Below, one piece after another: positions 34,001 through 41,712 of a stretch of 64,000 bases of DNA; the stretch's first letter is position 1; every line of letters begins with the position of its first letter. A model generated the notes under the pieces. That model was not told the DNA's origin, did not search any database, and saw only the letters and a list, made by a program, of their open reading frames with translations. Source of the DNA: Sphingobacterium spiritivorum ATCC 33861 (GTDB lineage: Bacteria > Bacteroidota > Bacteroidia > Sphingobacteriales > Sphingobacteriaceae); contig NZ_GL379770.1 in assembly GCF_000143765.1 (NCBI RefSeq), positions 1,948,903-2,012,902 on the forward strand. The letters run 5' to 3'. A program made the position numbers and the translations under genes.

Positions 34001-34475
34001 TGATAGCAACAAGTGCACGGGAAGCCTTCCCTACCAGATAATCATCTTTCAGGTACGGTGTCAACGGAGCCACAGCTTCGTTCTTACCGGATTGTTGCAA
34101 TAACTTGATTACATATCCTTTATTGTCTTTGTCTGTTAATTTATCCAGAGCTGCAATCAATCCTTTTGCAAATGTTTCGCGTCTGGCCTCCATACCGGAT
34201 TGCATCACATAAAAAGAGTATGAATTACTTGCAAATTCAATTGTGGCATTGTTTCCGCCCTGAGGCTGCAGCTTCGCTAATAATTCAGCTATATCTTCAG
34301 ATGAGAAATTTTCCAGCTCTTTCATAGCAGCCAGAAATTTTGCCTTCTCCTCTGCCGGCTGCTGCGCCAGTACATCAGCTATTTTGGTAGCAGTTGTCCT
34401 GTTGGAAGGTAATTGAGCATGTGCAGCTACTTGTAAAATCAAGAGTGCAGATAATATATTAAATGTTTTTTTCAT
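31074..34475 (-). CDS. Secreted HEAT-repeat protein with two C-terminal DUF1080 (3-keto-disaccharide hydrolase) domains
   Basis: The 1133-residue protein has a signal peptide (MKKTFNILSALLILQVAAHA), then about 650 residues of alpha-helical HEAT/PBS-lyase-like repeats (for example DARKALLASLTDADSETKKIAIVTALGDL). Two DUF1080 concanavalin-like domains follow at about 740-930 (EGFVSVFNGNDLSGWKGLV, DAGVYLRGTPQVQIWD) and 945-1133 (EGFDMLFDGTNLDKWIP, NNGVGLRAP, MEIQILDND). DUF1080 enzymes cleave 3-keto-glycosides made by Gfo/Idh/MocA dehydrogenases; such a dehydrogenase is encoded 24 bases upstream. HEAT plus tandem DUF1080 in one chain is unusual. Export to the periplasm is expected. Confidence 0.88.
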   Translation of the reverse strand: MKKTFNILSALLILQVAAHAQLPSNRTTATKIADVLAQQPAEEKAKFLAAMKELENFSSEDIAELLAKLQPQGGNNATIEFASNSYSFYVMQSGMEARRETFAKGLIAALDKLTDKDNKGYVIKLLQQSGKNEAVAPLTPYLKDDYLVGKASRALVAINTEDARKALLASLTDADSETKKIAIVTALGDLRSTDAETKIIELIQSTSAPKFQKAAFTALSKIGGEKSAAVFTTQLAIVKYQYEPNDITGLAVDYAETLLKNKKSAQAEKFAAALFAGAGVNNAPETKIAALSILTNINASKQKKALLTASTSEDAAYRNVALQLLGEYGNSGDTKKLIAALKSATPAVQESILDFLAQKGSASDVSTLQKIVLNNTTGDARISGLEALDALSRNNVTPLLISQLKDTDEALTSAIQKLILASKEAKAIDIVNESLATADAKTQIALLGILAKRPNAKSSKAVLPLAKSTDEKVRMAAYQALPTVASEDDLNELYALFSTANKNEVAYLQKATINAIQSSKDKDAITTKLASNVTVSAAPSAGMYFPVFAGLGGTESLNAVKNFTDAGIPEVKTQAISALASWKSAEALPALVALSRTEKGEGNFDTIFKGLIRLVNSSSLTPDQKTLHLKDAFAIARTDAQRNQVLSSLQGAGTYQAMIFASKQMDNPALAGAASNTAMNIAFDHKEYVGEDVRNILNKVIGNLSGSESSYLKEAVLRQLAEMPNKEGFVSVFNGNDLSGWKGLVADPIKRSKMDAKTLAAEQKKADEKMRAGWQASKGELIFNGKGDNIATIKQYGDMEMLVDWKLDKDGKEGDAGVYLRGTPQVQIWDISRTNVGAQVGSGGLYNNQKNAKDPLVVADNPLGEWNTFKIKMVDDKVTVYLNGVLVTDNVPLENYWDRNQSIFPTEQIELQAHGTKVYYRDIFIKELPRKQVSELSAQEKSEGFDMLFDGTNLDKWIPSDGYGINEESYLVVYPNAKFGGNLYTKDEYSDVVYRFEFKLTPGANNGVGLRAPLEGDAAYAGMEIQILDNDADVYKNLKPYQYHGSVYGVITAKRGALKPVGEWNTEEIRLQGNKIKVTVNGTVILEGDIAEASKNGTLDGKSHPGLQRKSGHIAFLGHGSEVFFRNIRVKKL

Positions 34476-34499
34476 TGGTTTGTGCTGTTGAAATGTAAA

Positions 34500-35768
34500 T
34501 TAAATAGTCCACGGACCTCTCATCGGTTGATGAATCAAACGATTAGCGCCTTCATCATTAATAAACACTTGTTTGTCAGAATCGAATTTCAACGAACGGT
34601 TGAGTCTCAATGCAATCAGTCCCAGATTGACTAATGTACATGAACGATATCCATTCTCCTCATTCAGCGCAAATTTCTGTCTTGTTCTCACAGACTCCAG
34701 GAAGTTTGTAATCTGCGGTGCAGGTTCCGGATATTGTGACAGTTTTCTTTCCAGGTCCGGAATATCCGACACAAATCCTTTATACAGTTTACCTTTAGGT
34801 CCTTCTATATACGCCAATCCCTCGTCCTTACCTTCTCCGTCTAATATAATCTGGCAACCATCAGCATACGTATATGTAATGCGTCTCCATGTACCTACGG
34901 CATCATTATGTTGTTGCGGGGCATCAACCTCGATCGATACCGGACTTTCTTCATCTTTACCCAGGAAATACTGTACAGGATCCAGATAATGTTGTCCCAT
35001 ATCACCAAGACCTCCTCCATCATAATCCCAATATCCACGGAAAGTAAGATGAGTACGATGTGTACTGTATGGTTTGTACGGTGCAGGTCCTAACCACATA
35101 TCGTAATCCAGTTCTGCAGGAACCTGTTCGACCGGTAAATTCTGCTTACCAATCCAGAAAAATTTCCAGTCAAAACCGGTGTGCTTGCTGATGGTCACTT
35201 TAAGCGGCCATCCCAGCATTCCGGTATCTACCAGTTTTTTGATCTTTCTTACCGGAACCTGCATACCGTAAAAATTATCTTCAAATCTAAACCAGGTATT
35301 CAGACGGAATATATTACCATGCTGTTTTACAGCCTCTTTAACTTTCTGACCTTCACCAATAGTTCTGGTCATCGGTTTTTCACACCAGATATCTTTTCCG
35401 GCACGTGCGGCTTCTACAGCCATCAATCCATGCCAGTGGGGAGGTGTGGCAATATGTACGATATCCACCTCCGGAGATTTGATCAGTTCTCTGAAATCGT
35501 GGTATTCACGTACACCACCGCCTAATGTTTTCTGAGCGATAGCCAGATGACGGGTATCAACATCACAGATAGCGACGGTCTTAGTACCGGCATAAGCAAA
35601 ATGTCCGCGCCCCATTGATCCTACTCCTATGACACCTTTGGTCAGGTGGTCACTTGGTGCAAGATAACCTTGTCCTCCTAAAACAAAACGTGGCACAATT
35701 GTAAAAGCAGCAGCTCCTATAATTGACTTTTTGAGAAACTCACGTCTTGAATTTTCTTGTTTTTTCAT
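34500..35768 (-). CDS. Gfo/Idh/MocA-family oxidoreductase, Tat-exported, 3-keto-glycoside forming candidate
   Basis: The 422-residue protein begins with a Tat leader (RREFLKKSIIGAAAF), then a Rossmann domain (GVIGVGSMGRGHFAYAG), ATPPHWHGLMAVEAARAGKDIWCEKPMTRTIGEG with the lysine of the EKP motif, and DYDGGGLGDMGQHYLDPVQYFL, close to the GH-like dehydrogenases of this phylum. It probably oxidises a sugar at C3 in the periplasm using bound NAD, producing the substrate for the DUF1080 protein downstream. Sugar identity unknown. The DeoR-type regulator upstream has its own terminator, so this operon is separately promoted. Confidence 0.88.
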   Translation of the reverse strand: MKKQENSRREFLKKSIIGAAAFTIVPRFVLGGQGYLAPSDHLTKGVIGVGSMGRGHFAYAGTKTVAICDVDTRHLAIAQKTLGGGVREYHDFRELIKSPEVDIVHIATPPHWHGLMAVEAARAGKDIWCEKPMTRTIGEGQKVKEAVKQHGNIFRLNTWFRFEDNFYGMQVPVRKIKKLVDTGMLGWPLKVTISKHTGFDWKFFWIGKQNLPVEQVPAELDYDMWLGPAPYKPYSTHRTHLTFRGYWDYDGGGLGDMGQHYLDPVQYFLGKDEESPVSIEVDAPQQHNDAVGTWRRITYTYADGCQIILDGEGKDEGLAYIEGPKGKLYKGFVSDIPDLERKLSQYPEPAPQITNFLESVRTRQKFALNEENGYRSCTLVNLGLIALRLNRSLKFDSDKQVFINDEGANRLIHQPMRGPWTI

Positions 35769-35807
35769 ATTGTTGAATGTAAGTTTTAGGTATTGATTAT
35801 ACTATCA

Positions 35808-35837
35808 TAAAAATGGAGTTGTTATCAGGCAACTCCA
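35808..35837 (-). terminator. Intrinsic terminator of the DeoR-type regulator gene
   Basis: On the minus strand TGGAGTTG, 8-base loop, CAACTCCA, then UUUUUAU. It lies about 90 bases past the regulator stop and before the Gfo/Idh gene. Confidence 0.8.
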
Positions 35838-35926
35838 ATTTCTAAAGATATTAAAATAATCTTACATACATTTTAGCATTGTAAAAATCGTATGTAAAAT
35901 TTTTATGGTATTAGATAGCAGACATA

Positions 35927-36688
35927 TTAAACGACAATAACTTTGATACCCAGAGATTCCAGTTTTTCTACGTAGCGCGGATTGACATAATTATCCGTTA
36001 TCAGAATATCGATCTGGTTGATCTCTGCAATCTTTCCGAAGCTCTTGCGACCAAATTTACTGGAATCCACCAAAACGATTACTTTTTGAGCCGATTCCAT
36101 CATCACACGATTCAGACGAGCTTCCTGAGCATTGGTGGTTGTAATTCCGAAATCCAGATCAATACCGTCCACACCAAGAAAAAGTTTTGAACAAAAGAAG
36201 TCTTTTAGGATCATTTCGGCATATGCGCCCGTAACAGACATGGAGGTTTTGCGCATAGTACCTCCTAGTTGTATAATTTCAACATTCTGATGCTGAATAA
36301 GCTGTTGTGCTACGTTCAGAGCTGAAGTGACGACAGTAAGTAGTCCCTGTGGTTCAATCTCTTTTGCCATGGCCTGCATAGTCGTACCTGAAGCAATAAT
36401 AATAGAATCATTAGGCTCTACAAAAGAAGCTGCTGTCTTACCAATTTTCGACTTTTCCAGCGTATGTAACTTTTCCTTCTCGAATACAGGCCGGTCCGTG
36501 GTATAGGGATTCTGCCGGGTAGCCCCTCCATGTACCCGAAACAACAACGAACTGTCTTCTAAAAATTTTAGATCCTTTCGAATAGTAACTGTCGAAACGC
36601 CAAGCTCTTCACAAAGCTCAGAAACCGTAATATTACCAACCTGTTTAAGTTTTTCTAAGATCAAATGGTGTCTTTCAACGCTATTCAT
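35927..36688 (-). CDS. DeoR/GlpR-family transcriptional repressor
   Basis: From ATG 36688 the protein has 253 residues: an N-terminal DeoR HTH (RHHLILEKLKQVGNITVSELCEELGVSTVTIRKDLKFLEDSSLLFRVHGGA) and a C-terminal phosphosugar-sensing domain (GKTAASFVEPNDSIIIASGTTMQAMAKEI, LFLGVDGIDLDFGITTTNAQEARLNRVMM). A GTG eight codons upstream overlaps a TACCTTAG -7-like box at 36712-36719, so 36688 is preferred. It faces glpD across a region with two 20-bp-spaced TTTCGTTTG repeats, arguing that it is the glycerol (GlpR) repressor. An AgaR-like amino-sugar regulator is the alternative. Confidence 0.88.
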   Translation of the reverse strand: MNSVERHHLILEKLKQVGNITVSELCEELGVSTVTIRKDLKFLEDSSLLFRVHGGATRQNPYTTDRPVFEKEKLHTLEKSKIGKTAASFVEPNDSIIIASGTTMQAMAKEIEPQGLLTVVTSALNVAQQLIQHQNVEIIQLGGTMRKTSMSVTGAYAEMILKDFFCSKLFLGVDGIDLDFGITTTNAQEARLNRVMMESAQKVIVLVDSSKFGRKSFGKIAEINQIDILITDNYVNPRYVEKLESLGIKVIVV

Positions 36689-36761
36689 AATAGGTTTTAA
36701 TTCAAATTTCACTAAGGTAAAAAACTTTTCATTTATGAGTGAAATAAAAATTTAACAATAA

Positions 36762-36790
36762 TTTCGTTTGTTTTCTTTTAGTTTCGTTTG
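36762..36790. promoter_or_regulatory. Direct-repeat operator candidate, glpD side of the DeoR-type regulator
   Basis: TTTCGTTTG at 36762-36770 and again at 36782-36790, exactly 20 bp apart, with a related TTTTCTTTTAG between. TTTCrTTT-type repeats are bound by DeoR-family regulators of the GlpR/AgaR kind. The block covers the -50 to -20 region of the glpD promoter. Confidence 0.6.
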
Positions 36791-36799
36791 ATTATTTAT

Positions 36800-36807
36800 T
36801 ATGTTTG
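36800..36807 (+). promoter_or_regulatory. -7 box of glpD
   Basis: TATGTTTG matches TAnnTTTG and lies 61 bases before the glpD ATG, immediately downstream of the operator repeats. Confidence 0.55.
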
Positions 36808-36868
36808 TTTCAGGATCGCTCAAACAGCAGGTCATAAGAAGTGTTATAAATTGTAAAATCAATTATAT

Positions 36869-38437
36869 ATGAAATTTGACAGAAATGAAGGCATAAACAG
36901 TCTTTATCAAACCCAACAATGGGATATTGCCATTATCGGTGGCGGAGCTACCGGCCTGGGAATCGCAGCAGATGCGGCTTCAAGAGGATATAAAACAATC
37001 TTATTAGAAAAATATGATTTTGCTAAAGCAACTTCCAGCCGCAGTACAAAACTGGTGCACGGAGGTGTGCGCTATCTGGCCAACGGCGATGTCAAATTGG
37101 TTTACTCTGCACTGCATGAAAGAGGGCTTATCTTTAGAAATGCTCCTCATGTGGCCAGAATACAGAGTTTTATTATCCCATGTTATTCCTGGTTTAGTAA
37201 ATTAAAATATCTGATCGGCCTGAAATTATACGACTGGATGGCAGGCAGTCTGCGTATAGGCAAGTCTGTATATCTGAATAAGAATGAAGTAATCTCTAAA
37301 TTGCCTACTGTCAAAGCTTCTGCACTTCAGGGTGGTATACAATATTTTGACGGTCAGTTTGATGATGCCCGTCTTGCCCTCAATCTGGGGCAGACTGCTG
37401 CTGAATACGGAGCCACAATCATCAATTATGCTGATGTGACACATATTGATAAAAATGAGGCCGGTAAAGTAAACGGATTGACTTTTGTCGATCAGGAAAC
37501 AGGACAGTCCCATACTATTCAGGCAAAATCTATTATAAATGCAACGGGAATATTTGTAGATGATATTCTGAAACTGGAAGAACCCAAACATAAAAATCTG
37601 GTCAGACCCAGCCAGGGAACACATATTGTCGTTGATAAGAAGTTTCTCGGTAAATCGGATGCGCTTATGATTCCCGAAACCAGTGACGGTCGTGTATTGT
37701 TCGGTGTGCCGTGGCATGGTCATGTATTGCTGGGAACTACAGACACTCCGTTAGATCAGCACCAGATCGAACCACGCCCTTTGGAAGAAGAGATTAAATT
37801 TATATTAGATACCGCTTACAATTATATGGAACATGCTCCTACCCGATCTGATATATTAAGCGTATTTGCCGGATTAAGGCCTCTGGCTGCTCCGCAGGAT
37901 GATGATGTTAACAGCACTAAAGAAATATCCAGAGACCATAAACTTATCAGTAACGCTTCAGGTCTGGTCACTATTACAGGAGGAAAATGGACTACATATC
38001 GCAAAATGGCAGAAGAAACAATCAATCTGGCTATTAAAGTAGCGGCTTTAGATCCCAAAGCCTGTATGACAAAAACACTGAAGATACATGGTTATGCTAA
38101 AAATGAAGAACGGGGGCACTGGAAATTCTATGGGAGCGACGCAGCGGGTATACGTGCTTTGGCGGTAACTTCTCCTGAACTGGCTACTGTATTACATCCA
38201 AAATTTGAACATATCGCTGCTGAGGTGATATGGGCTGTGCGTCATGAAATGGCCCGGAATGTAGAAGATGTTCTGGCCAGACGTATGCGGATATTATTCC
38301 TGGATGCAAAAGCATCTTTGGAAATGGCTCCTCAAGTTGCTAAATTGATGGCCCAAACGCTGGGAAAAGATGAGCTTTGGATCAATGAGCAAACAGAAAG
38401 CTACCGGGAATTAGTGAAGAACTATATTATAAATTAA
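36869..38437 (+). CDS. glpD: Aerobic glycerol-3-phosphate dehydrogenase
   Basis: The 522-residue FAD enzyme has the dinucleotide-binding motif DIAIIGGGATGLGIAADAASRG, the GlpD signature SSRSTKLVHGGVRYL, VRPSQGTHIV, LLGTTDTPLD and SVFAGLRPLAAP, with a C-terminal helical cap. It oxidises sn-glycerol-3-phosphate to DHAP at the inner membrane, passing electrons to menaquinone. It is the first gene of the glpD-glpK-glpF run. TpiA encoded at 11.2-12.0 kb takes up its product. Confidence 0.96.
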   Translation: MKFDRNEGINSLYQTQQWDIAIIGGGATGLGIAADAASRGYKTILLEKYDFAKATSSRSTKLVHGGVRYLANGDVKLVYSALHERGLIFRNAPHVARIQSFIIPCYSWFSKLKYLIGLKLYDWMAGSLRIGKSVYLNKNEVISKLPTVKASALQGGIQYFDGQFDDARLALNLGQTAAEYGATIINYADVTHIDKNEAGKVNGLTFVDQETGQSHTIQAKSIINATGIFVDDILKLEEPKHKNLVRPSQGTHIVVDKKFLGKSDALMIPETSDGRVLFGVPWHGHVLLGTTDTPLDQHQIEPRPLEEEIKFILDTAYNYMEHAPTRSDILSVFAGLRPLAAPQDDDVNSTKEISRDHKLISNASGLVTITGGKWTTYRKMAEETINLAIKVAALDPKACMTKTLKIHGYAKNEERGHWKFYGSDAAGIRALAVTSPELATVLHPKFEHIAAEVIWAVRHEMARNVEDVLARRMRILFLDAKASLEMAPQVAKLMAQTLGKDELWINEQTESYRELVKNYIIN

Positions 38438-38462
38438 ATTGTACATATAACCATAATAAACC

Positions 38463-39962
38463 ATGCAAAATAAGGAATACATCGTTGCGCTTGACCAGGG
38501 GACAACCAGTTCAAGAGCTATTATATTTAATCAATCGGGGGAGATTGCAGGTGTAGCTCAGCGCGAATTTAAACAGCATTATCCACAATCGGGATGGGTA
38601 GAACACGATCCTCAGGATATCTGGTCTACACAGTTCTCTGTACTGACAGAGGCTCTCACCAAATCGAAGATCAATTCTTCAAAAATAAAAGGGATCGGAA
38701 TCACCAATCAACGCGAAACGACTGTAATATGGGATAGAAAAACGGGGGTTCCTATCTATAATGCTATCGTATGGCAAGACAGAAGAACAGCAGAATATTG
38801 CCGTTCTATCAGTGATAAAGGACATGGTCCGTTAATCCAGAAAAAAACAGGATTGCTGATCGATGCGTATTTCTCAGCTTCAAAGATCAACTGGATACTG
38901 GATAATGTAAAAGGTGCCCGTAAAAAAGCAGAAAAAGGTGAACTCGCCTTTGGTACAATTGATACCTGGCTGATCTGGAATCTTACAAACGGAGAAACGC
39001 ACGTAACGGATGTAACCAATGCCTCACGTACAATGATCTTCAATATTCAGACCATGGCATGGGATGACGAGTTACTGGAGATTTTTGACATTCCGAAATC
39101 TATTCTTCCTGAAGTCAAAAGTTCTTCTGAAATCTACGCAGAAACTTCGAATGAAATACTTTCTCATCAGATTCCTATCGCAGGTATTGCGGGTGACCAG
39201 CAGGCAGCATTATTCGGACAGATGTGTACCACCAAAGGTATGGTCAAAAATACCTATGGTACAGGATGTTTTATGCTGATGAATATCGGCAAGAAACCGG
39301 TTATTTCAAAGAATAAGCTGGTTACTACAGTCGCATGGCAGATTGGCAAGGAGGTGACTTATGCGCTGGAAGGAAGTATTTTTATTGGCGGAGCGATTGT
39401 GCAGTGGCTCCGTGATGAATTGGGGATCATCAAAAAATCTGCTGATGTAGAAAAGCTGGCCTCTTCTGTTGAAGACTCTAATGGCGTATATCTGGTACCG
39501 GCATTTGCTGGCCTGGGAGCGCCTATATGGAATCCTGACGCCAGAGGAACAATTGTAGGGCTTTCCAGAGGAGCAAATGCAGCACATATTGCGCGAGCAG
39601 CATTAGAAAGTATTGCTTTTCAGACTGTAGATATTTTACGGGCGATGGAATCAGATGCCGGTTTAAAAATCAAAGAGTTACGTGTTGACGGGGGTGCTAC
39701 GCAAAACAATCTGCTGATGCAATTTCAGTCTGATATTCTGAGTTCGACGACTGTACGTCCTGAAATTACAGAGACAACGGCTTTGGGTGCAGCTTATCTG
39801 GCAGGTCTTGCAGTCGGATTCTGGAAAGATATCGAAGAAATATCGAAACAATGGAAAGAAGACAAAAAATTTGAGCCCAATAAGAAAACTAAAACCAAAG
39901 AGCTACTTGAGGAATGGCACCGTGCTGTTAATGCAACAGTTTATTGGGCTGAAAACAAATAA
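38463..39962 (+). CDS. glpK: Glycerol kinase
   Basis: The 499-residue FGGY kinase begins [22 protein letters not shown], with [49 protein letters not shown] and [21 protein letters not shown]. These are all standard GlpK blocks. It phosphorylates glycerol to sn-glycerol-3-phosphate, trapping it for GlpD. It follows glpD by 25 bases and precedes glpF by 33. The HPr-phosphorylated histidine loop of some Gram-positive GlpK is not evident. Confidence 0.97.
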   Translation: MQNKEYIVALDQGTTSSRAIIFNQSGEIAGVAQREFKQHYPQSGWVEHDPQDIWSTQFSVLTEALTKSKINSSKIKGIGITNQRETTVIWDRKTGVPIYNAIVWQDRRTAEYCRSISDKGHGPLIQKKTGLLIDAYFSASKINWILDNVKGARKKAEKGELAFGTIDTWLIWNLTNGETHVTDVTNASRTMIFNIQTMAWDDELLEIFDIPKSILPEVKSSSEIYAETSNEILSHQIPIAGIAGDQQAALFGQMCTTKGMVKNTYGTGCFMLMNIGKKPVISKNKLVTTVAWQIGKEVTYALEGSIFIGGAIVQWLRDELGIIKKSADVEKLASSVEDSNGVYLVPAFAGLGAPIWNPDARGTIVGLSRGANAAHIARAALESIAFQTVDILRAMESDAGLKIKELRVDGGATQNNLLMQFQSDILSSTTVRPEITETTALGAAYLAGLAVGFWKDIEEISKQWKEDKKFEPNKKTKTKELLEEWHRAVNATVYWAENK

Positions 39963-39995
39963 TAATAACCTTTATAAACCAAATCAGATAAAATT

Positions 39996-40721
39996 ATGAC
40001 ACCATTTGTAGCTGAACTTATAGGAACAGCAGTATTGATCCTTCTCGGAGGAGGCGTTGTGGCGAATGTAGTATTAAACAAGACAAAAGGAAACAATTCG
40101 GGTTGGATTGTCATTACTACAGCATGGGGACTGGCTGTCTTTTGCGGAGTAGTAATTGCAGGCCCTTACAGCGGAGCGCATCTTAGTCCTGCTGTCACTG
40201 TAGCCAATATGGCTTTGGGAAAGATGACCTTTGCAGCAGGTATGGAATATATTGCCGCACAATTTGCGGGTGCTATGTCGGGTGCATTTCTGGTATGGCT
40301 GATGTACAAAGATCATTTTGATGCAACAGAAGATGCCGGAGCAAAACAAGCTGTATTCTGTACTGCTCCTGCTATCCGTAATATTCCCGTCAATCTGATC
40401 AGCGAAATCGTGGGTACCTTTGTGCTGATATTTACCATCTTTCACTTTACGGATGCCAAGTTAGCTGATGATTCACCTGTAGGTCTTGGTTCTATAGGTG
40501 CATTGCCGGTAGCATTTGTAGTATGGGTTATCGGTCTGGCGCTTGGGGGTACCACCGGATATGCGATCAACCCGGCTCGTGACCTCGGCCCGCGTATTAT
40601 GCATGCTCTTCTTCCGATCAGGAATAAAGCCGGCTTTGATGCAGGTTATGCATGGGTACCGGTAATCGGTCCGGTGATCGGCAGTTTGCTTGCTGTAGGT
40701 CTGTATTTAGTATTAAATTAA
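39996..40721 (+). CDS. glpF: Glycerol uptake facilitator (aquaglyceroporin), variant first NPA motif
   Basis: The 241-residue MIP-family channel has six membrane segments. The second NPA is normal (GYAINPARDLGPR, N192-P193-A194), followed by the arginine of the selectivity filter. The first reads GAHLSPAVT, with S64 where nearly all family members have asparagine. WGLAVFCGVVIAGPYSGAH is typical of the family. It passes glycerol by facilitated diffusion in the inner membrane. It is the third gene of the glp run and shares its operator. Confidence 0.92.
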   Translation: MTPFVAELIGTAVLILLGGGVVANVVLNKTKGNNSGWIVITTAWGLAVFCGVVIAGPYSGAHLSPAVTVANMALGKMTFAAGMEYIAAQFAGAMSGAFLVWLMYKDHFDATEDAGAKQAVFCTAPAIRNIPVNLISEIVGTFVLIFTIFHFTDAKLADDSPVGLGSIGALPVAFVVWVIGLALGGTTGYAINPARDLGPRIMHALLPIRNKAGFDAGYAWVPVIGPVIGSLLAVGLYLVLN

Positions 40722-40730
40722 GAAAAGGAC

Positions 40731-40738
40731 TATTTTTG
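40731..40738 (+). promoter_or_regulatory. -7 box of the lipoprotein phosphodiesterase gene
   Basis: TATTTTTG matches TAnnTTTG, 16 bases before the ATG at 40755, so this gene can be transcribed independently of glpDKF. Confidence 0.5.
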
Positions 40739-40754
40739 TATAAAATAGATAAAC

Positions 40755-41672
40755 ATGAAATTTTATTTTTTTGCATTGTGCGGATTGGCTTTAACTTTAG
40801 GATTTTCATCTTGTAGTATGTTAAACAAAAAAAATCAACTGATGAACGACAGATTTCCTGATTTCTCTGCTGAAGCACACAGAGGCGGCAGGGGGTTATA
40901 TCCGGAGAATACGATTGAGGCCATGAAGATGACCATTGAACATATGCCTCATATTACAACTTTAGAAATGGATTGTCACATCACAGCAGACAAAAAAGTA
41001 GTGGTTACACATGATGACTATTTAAATCCCAAATATATACGCTATGCGGATGGAAAGGATATTCCTGCTGACAAAAAGGATCTGAAAATCTATAAATTTG
41101 ATTATAACGAACTCAAAACCTATGATACAGGTTCTAAGTTATACAGCGATTTTCCGGATCAGTTAAAGCTGAAAACCCACATTCCACTACTTTCCGAGCT
41201 TATTGATGCAGCTGAAGCTGAGGCTAAATTGCACCGGAAAAGTCCGATGTTTTATAATATCGAAACCAAGAGCTCTCCGAAAGGCGACAATATCCTGCAT
41301 CCGCAGCCCTCTACATTTGTAGATCTGATGGTAGAAGTAATTATGAATAAGGGGATAGGCTCCAGAACGGTTATACAATCTTTTGATAAGCGTACGATAC
41401 AATATCTGAATAAGATGTATCCGCAACTGAAATCTTCTTATCTGATCGACGGAAAGAATAAGCAGTCTGTTGAGGAGCTAATAAATGATTTAGGTTTTAC
41501 TCCATTTATCATCAGCCCAAACTATTCACTTGTTACAAAGGAATTTGTTGCGGATTGCCATGCCAGAGGTATTAAGGTAATCCCGTGGACCGCGAATACA
41601 AAAGAGGAAATCAAACGGTTGAAAAAATTAAAAGTGGATGGTATAATCAGTGATTATCCAAACTTACTTTAG
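40755..41672 (+). CDS. Glycerophosphodiester phosphodiesterase, lipoprotein
   Basis: The 305-residue GDPD-family protein has a lipoprotein signal peptide with lipobox LGFSSC and then EAHRGGRGLYPENTIEAM, LEMDCHITADKKVVVTHDDY, IETKSSP and VIQSFDKRTIQYL, the metal- and substrate-binding residues of GlpQ. It cleaves glycerophosphodiesters from phospholipids to glycerol-3-phosphate plus an alcohol, feeding GlpD. The lipid anchor places it at a membrane facing the periplasm. It is downstream of glpF, with its own -7 box. Confidence 0.93.
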   Translation: MKFYFFALCGLALTLGFSSCSMLNKKNQLMNDRFPDFSAEAHRGGRGLYPENTIEAMKMTIEHMPHITTLEMDCHITADKKVVVTHDDYLNPKYIRYADGKDIPADKKDLKIYKFDYNELKTYDTGSKLYSDFPDQLKLKTHIPLLSELIDAAEAEAKLHRKSPMFYNIETKSSPKGDNILHPQPSTFVDLMVEVIMNKGIGSRTVIQSFDKRTIQYLNKMYPQLKSSYLIDGKNKQSVEELINDLGFTPFIISPNYSLVTKEFVADCHARGIKVIPWTANTKEEIKRLKKLKVDGIISDYPNLL

Positions 41673-41675
41673 AAT

Positions 41676-41704
41676 AGAAAAAGGAACATTAAGTTCCTTT
41701 TTCT
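41676..41704. terminator. Bidirectional terminator between the phosphodiesterase and FAD oxidoreductase genes
   Basis: A perfect 12-bp stem AGAAAAAGGAAC/GTTCCTTTTTCT with loop ATTAA, serving two convergent genes. Confidence 0.85.
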
Positions 41705-41712
41705 GTTTATGC

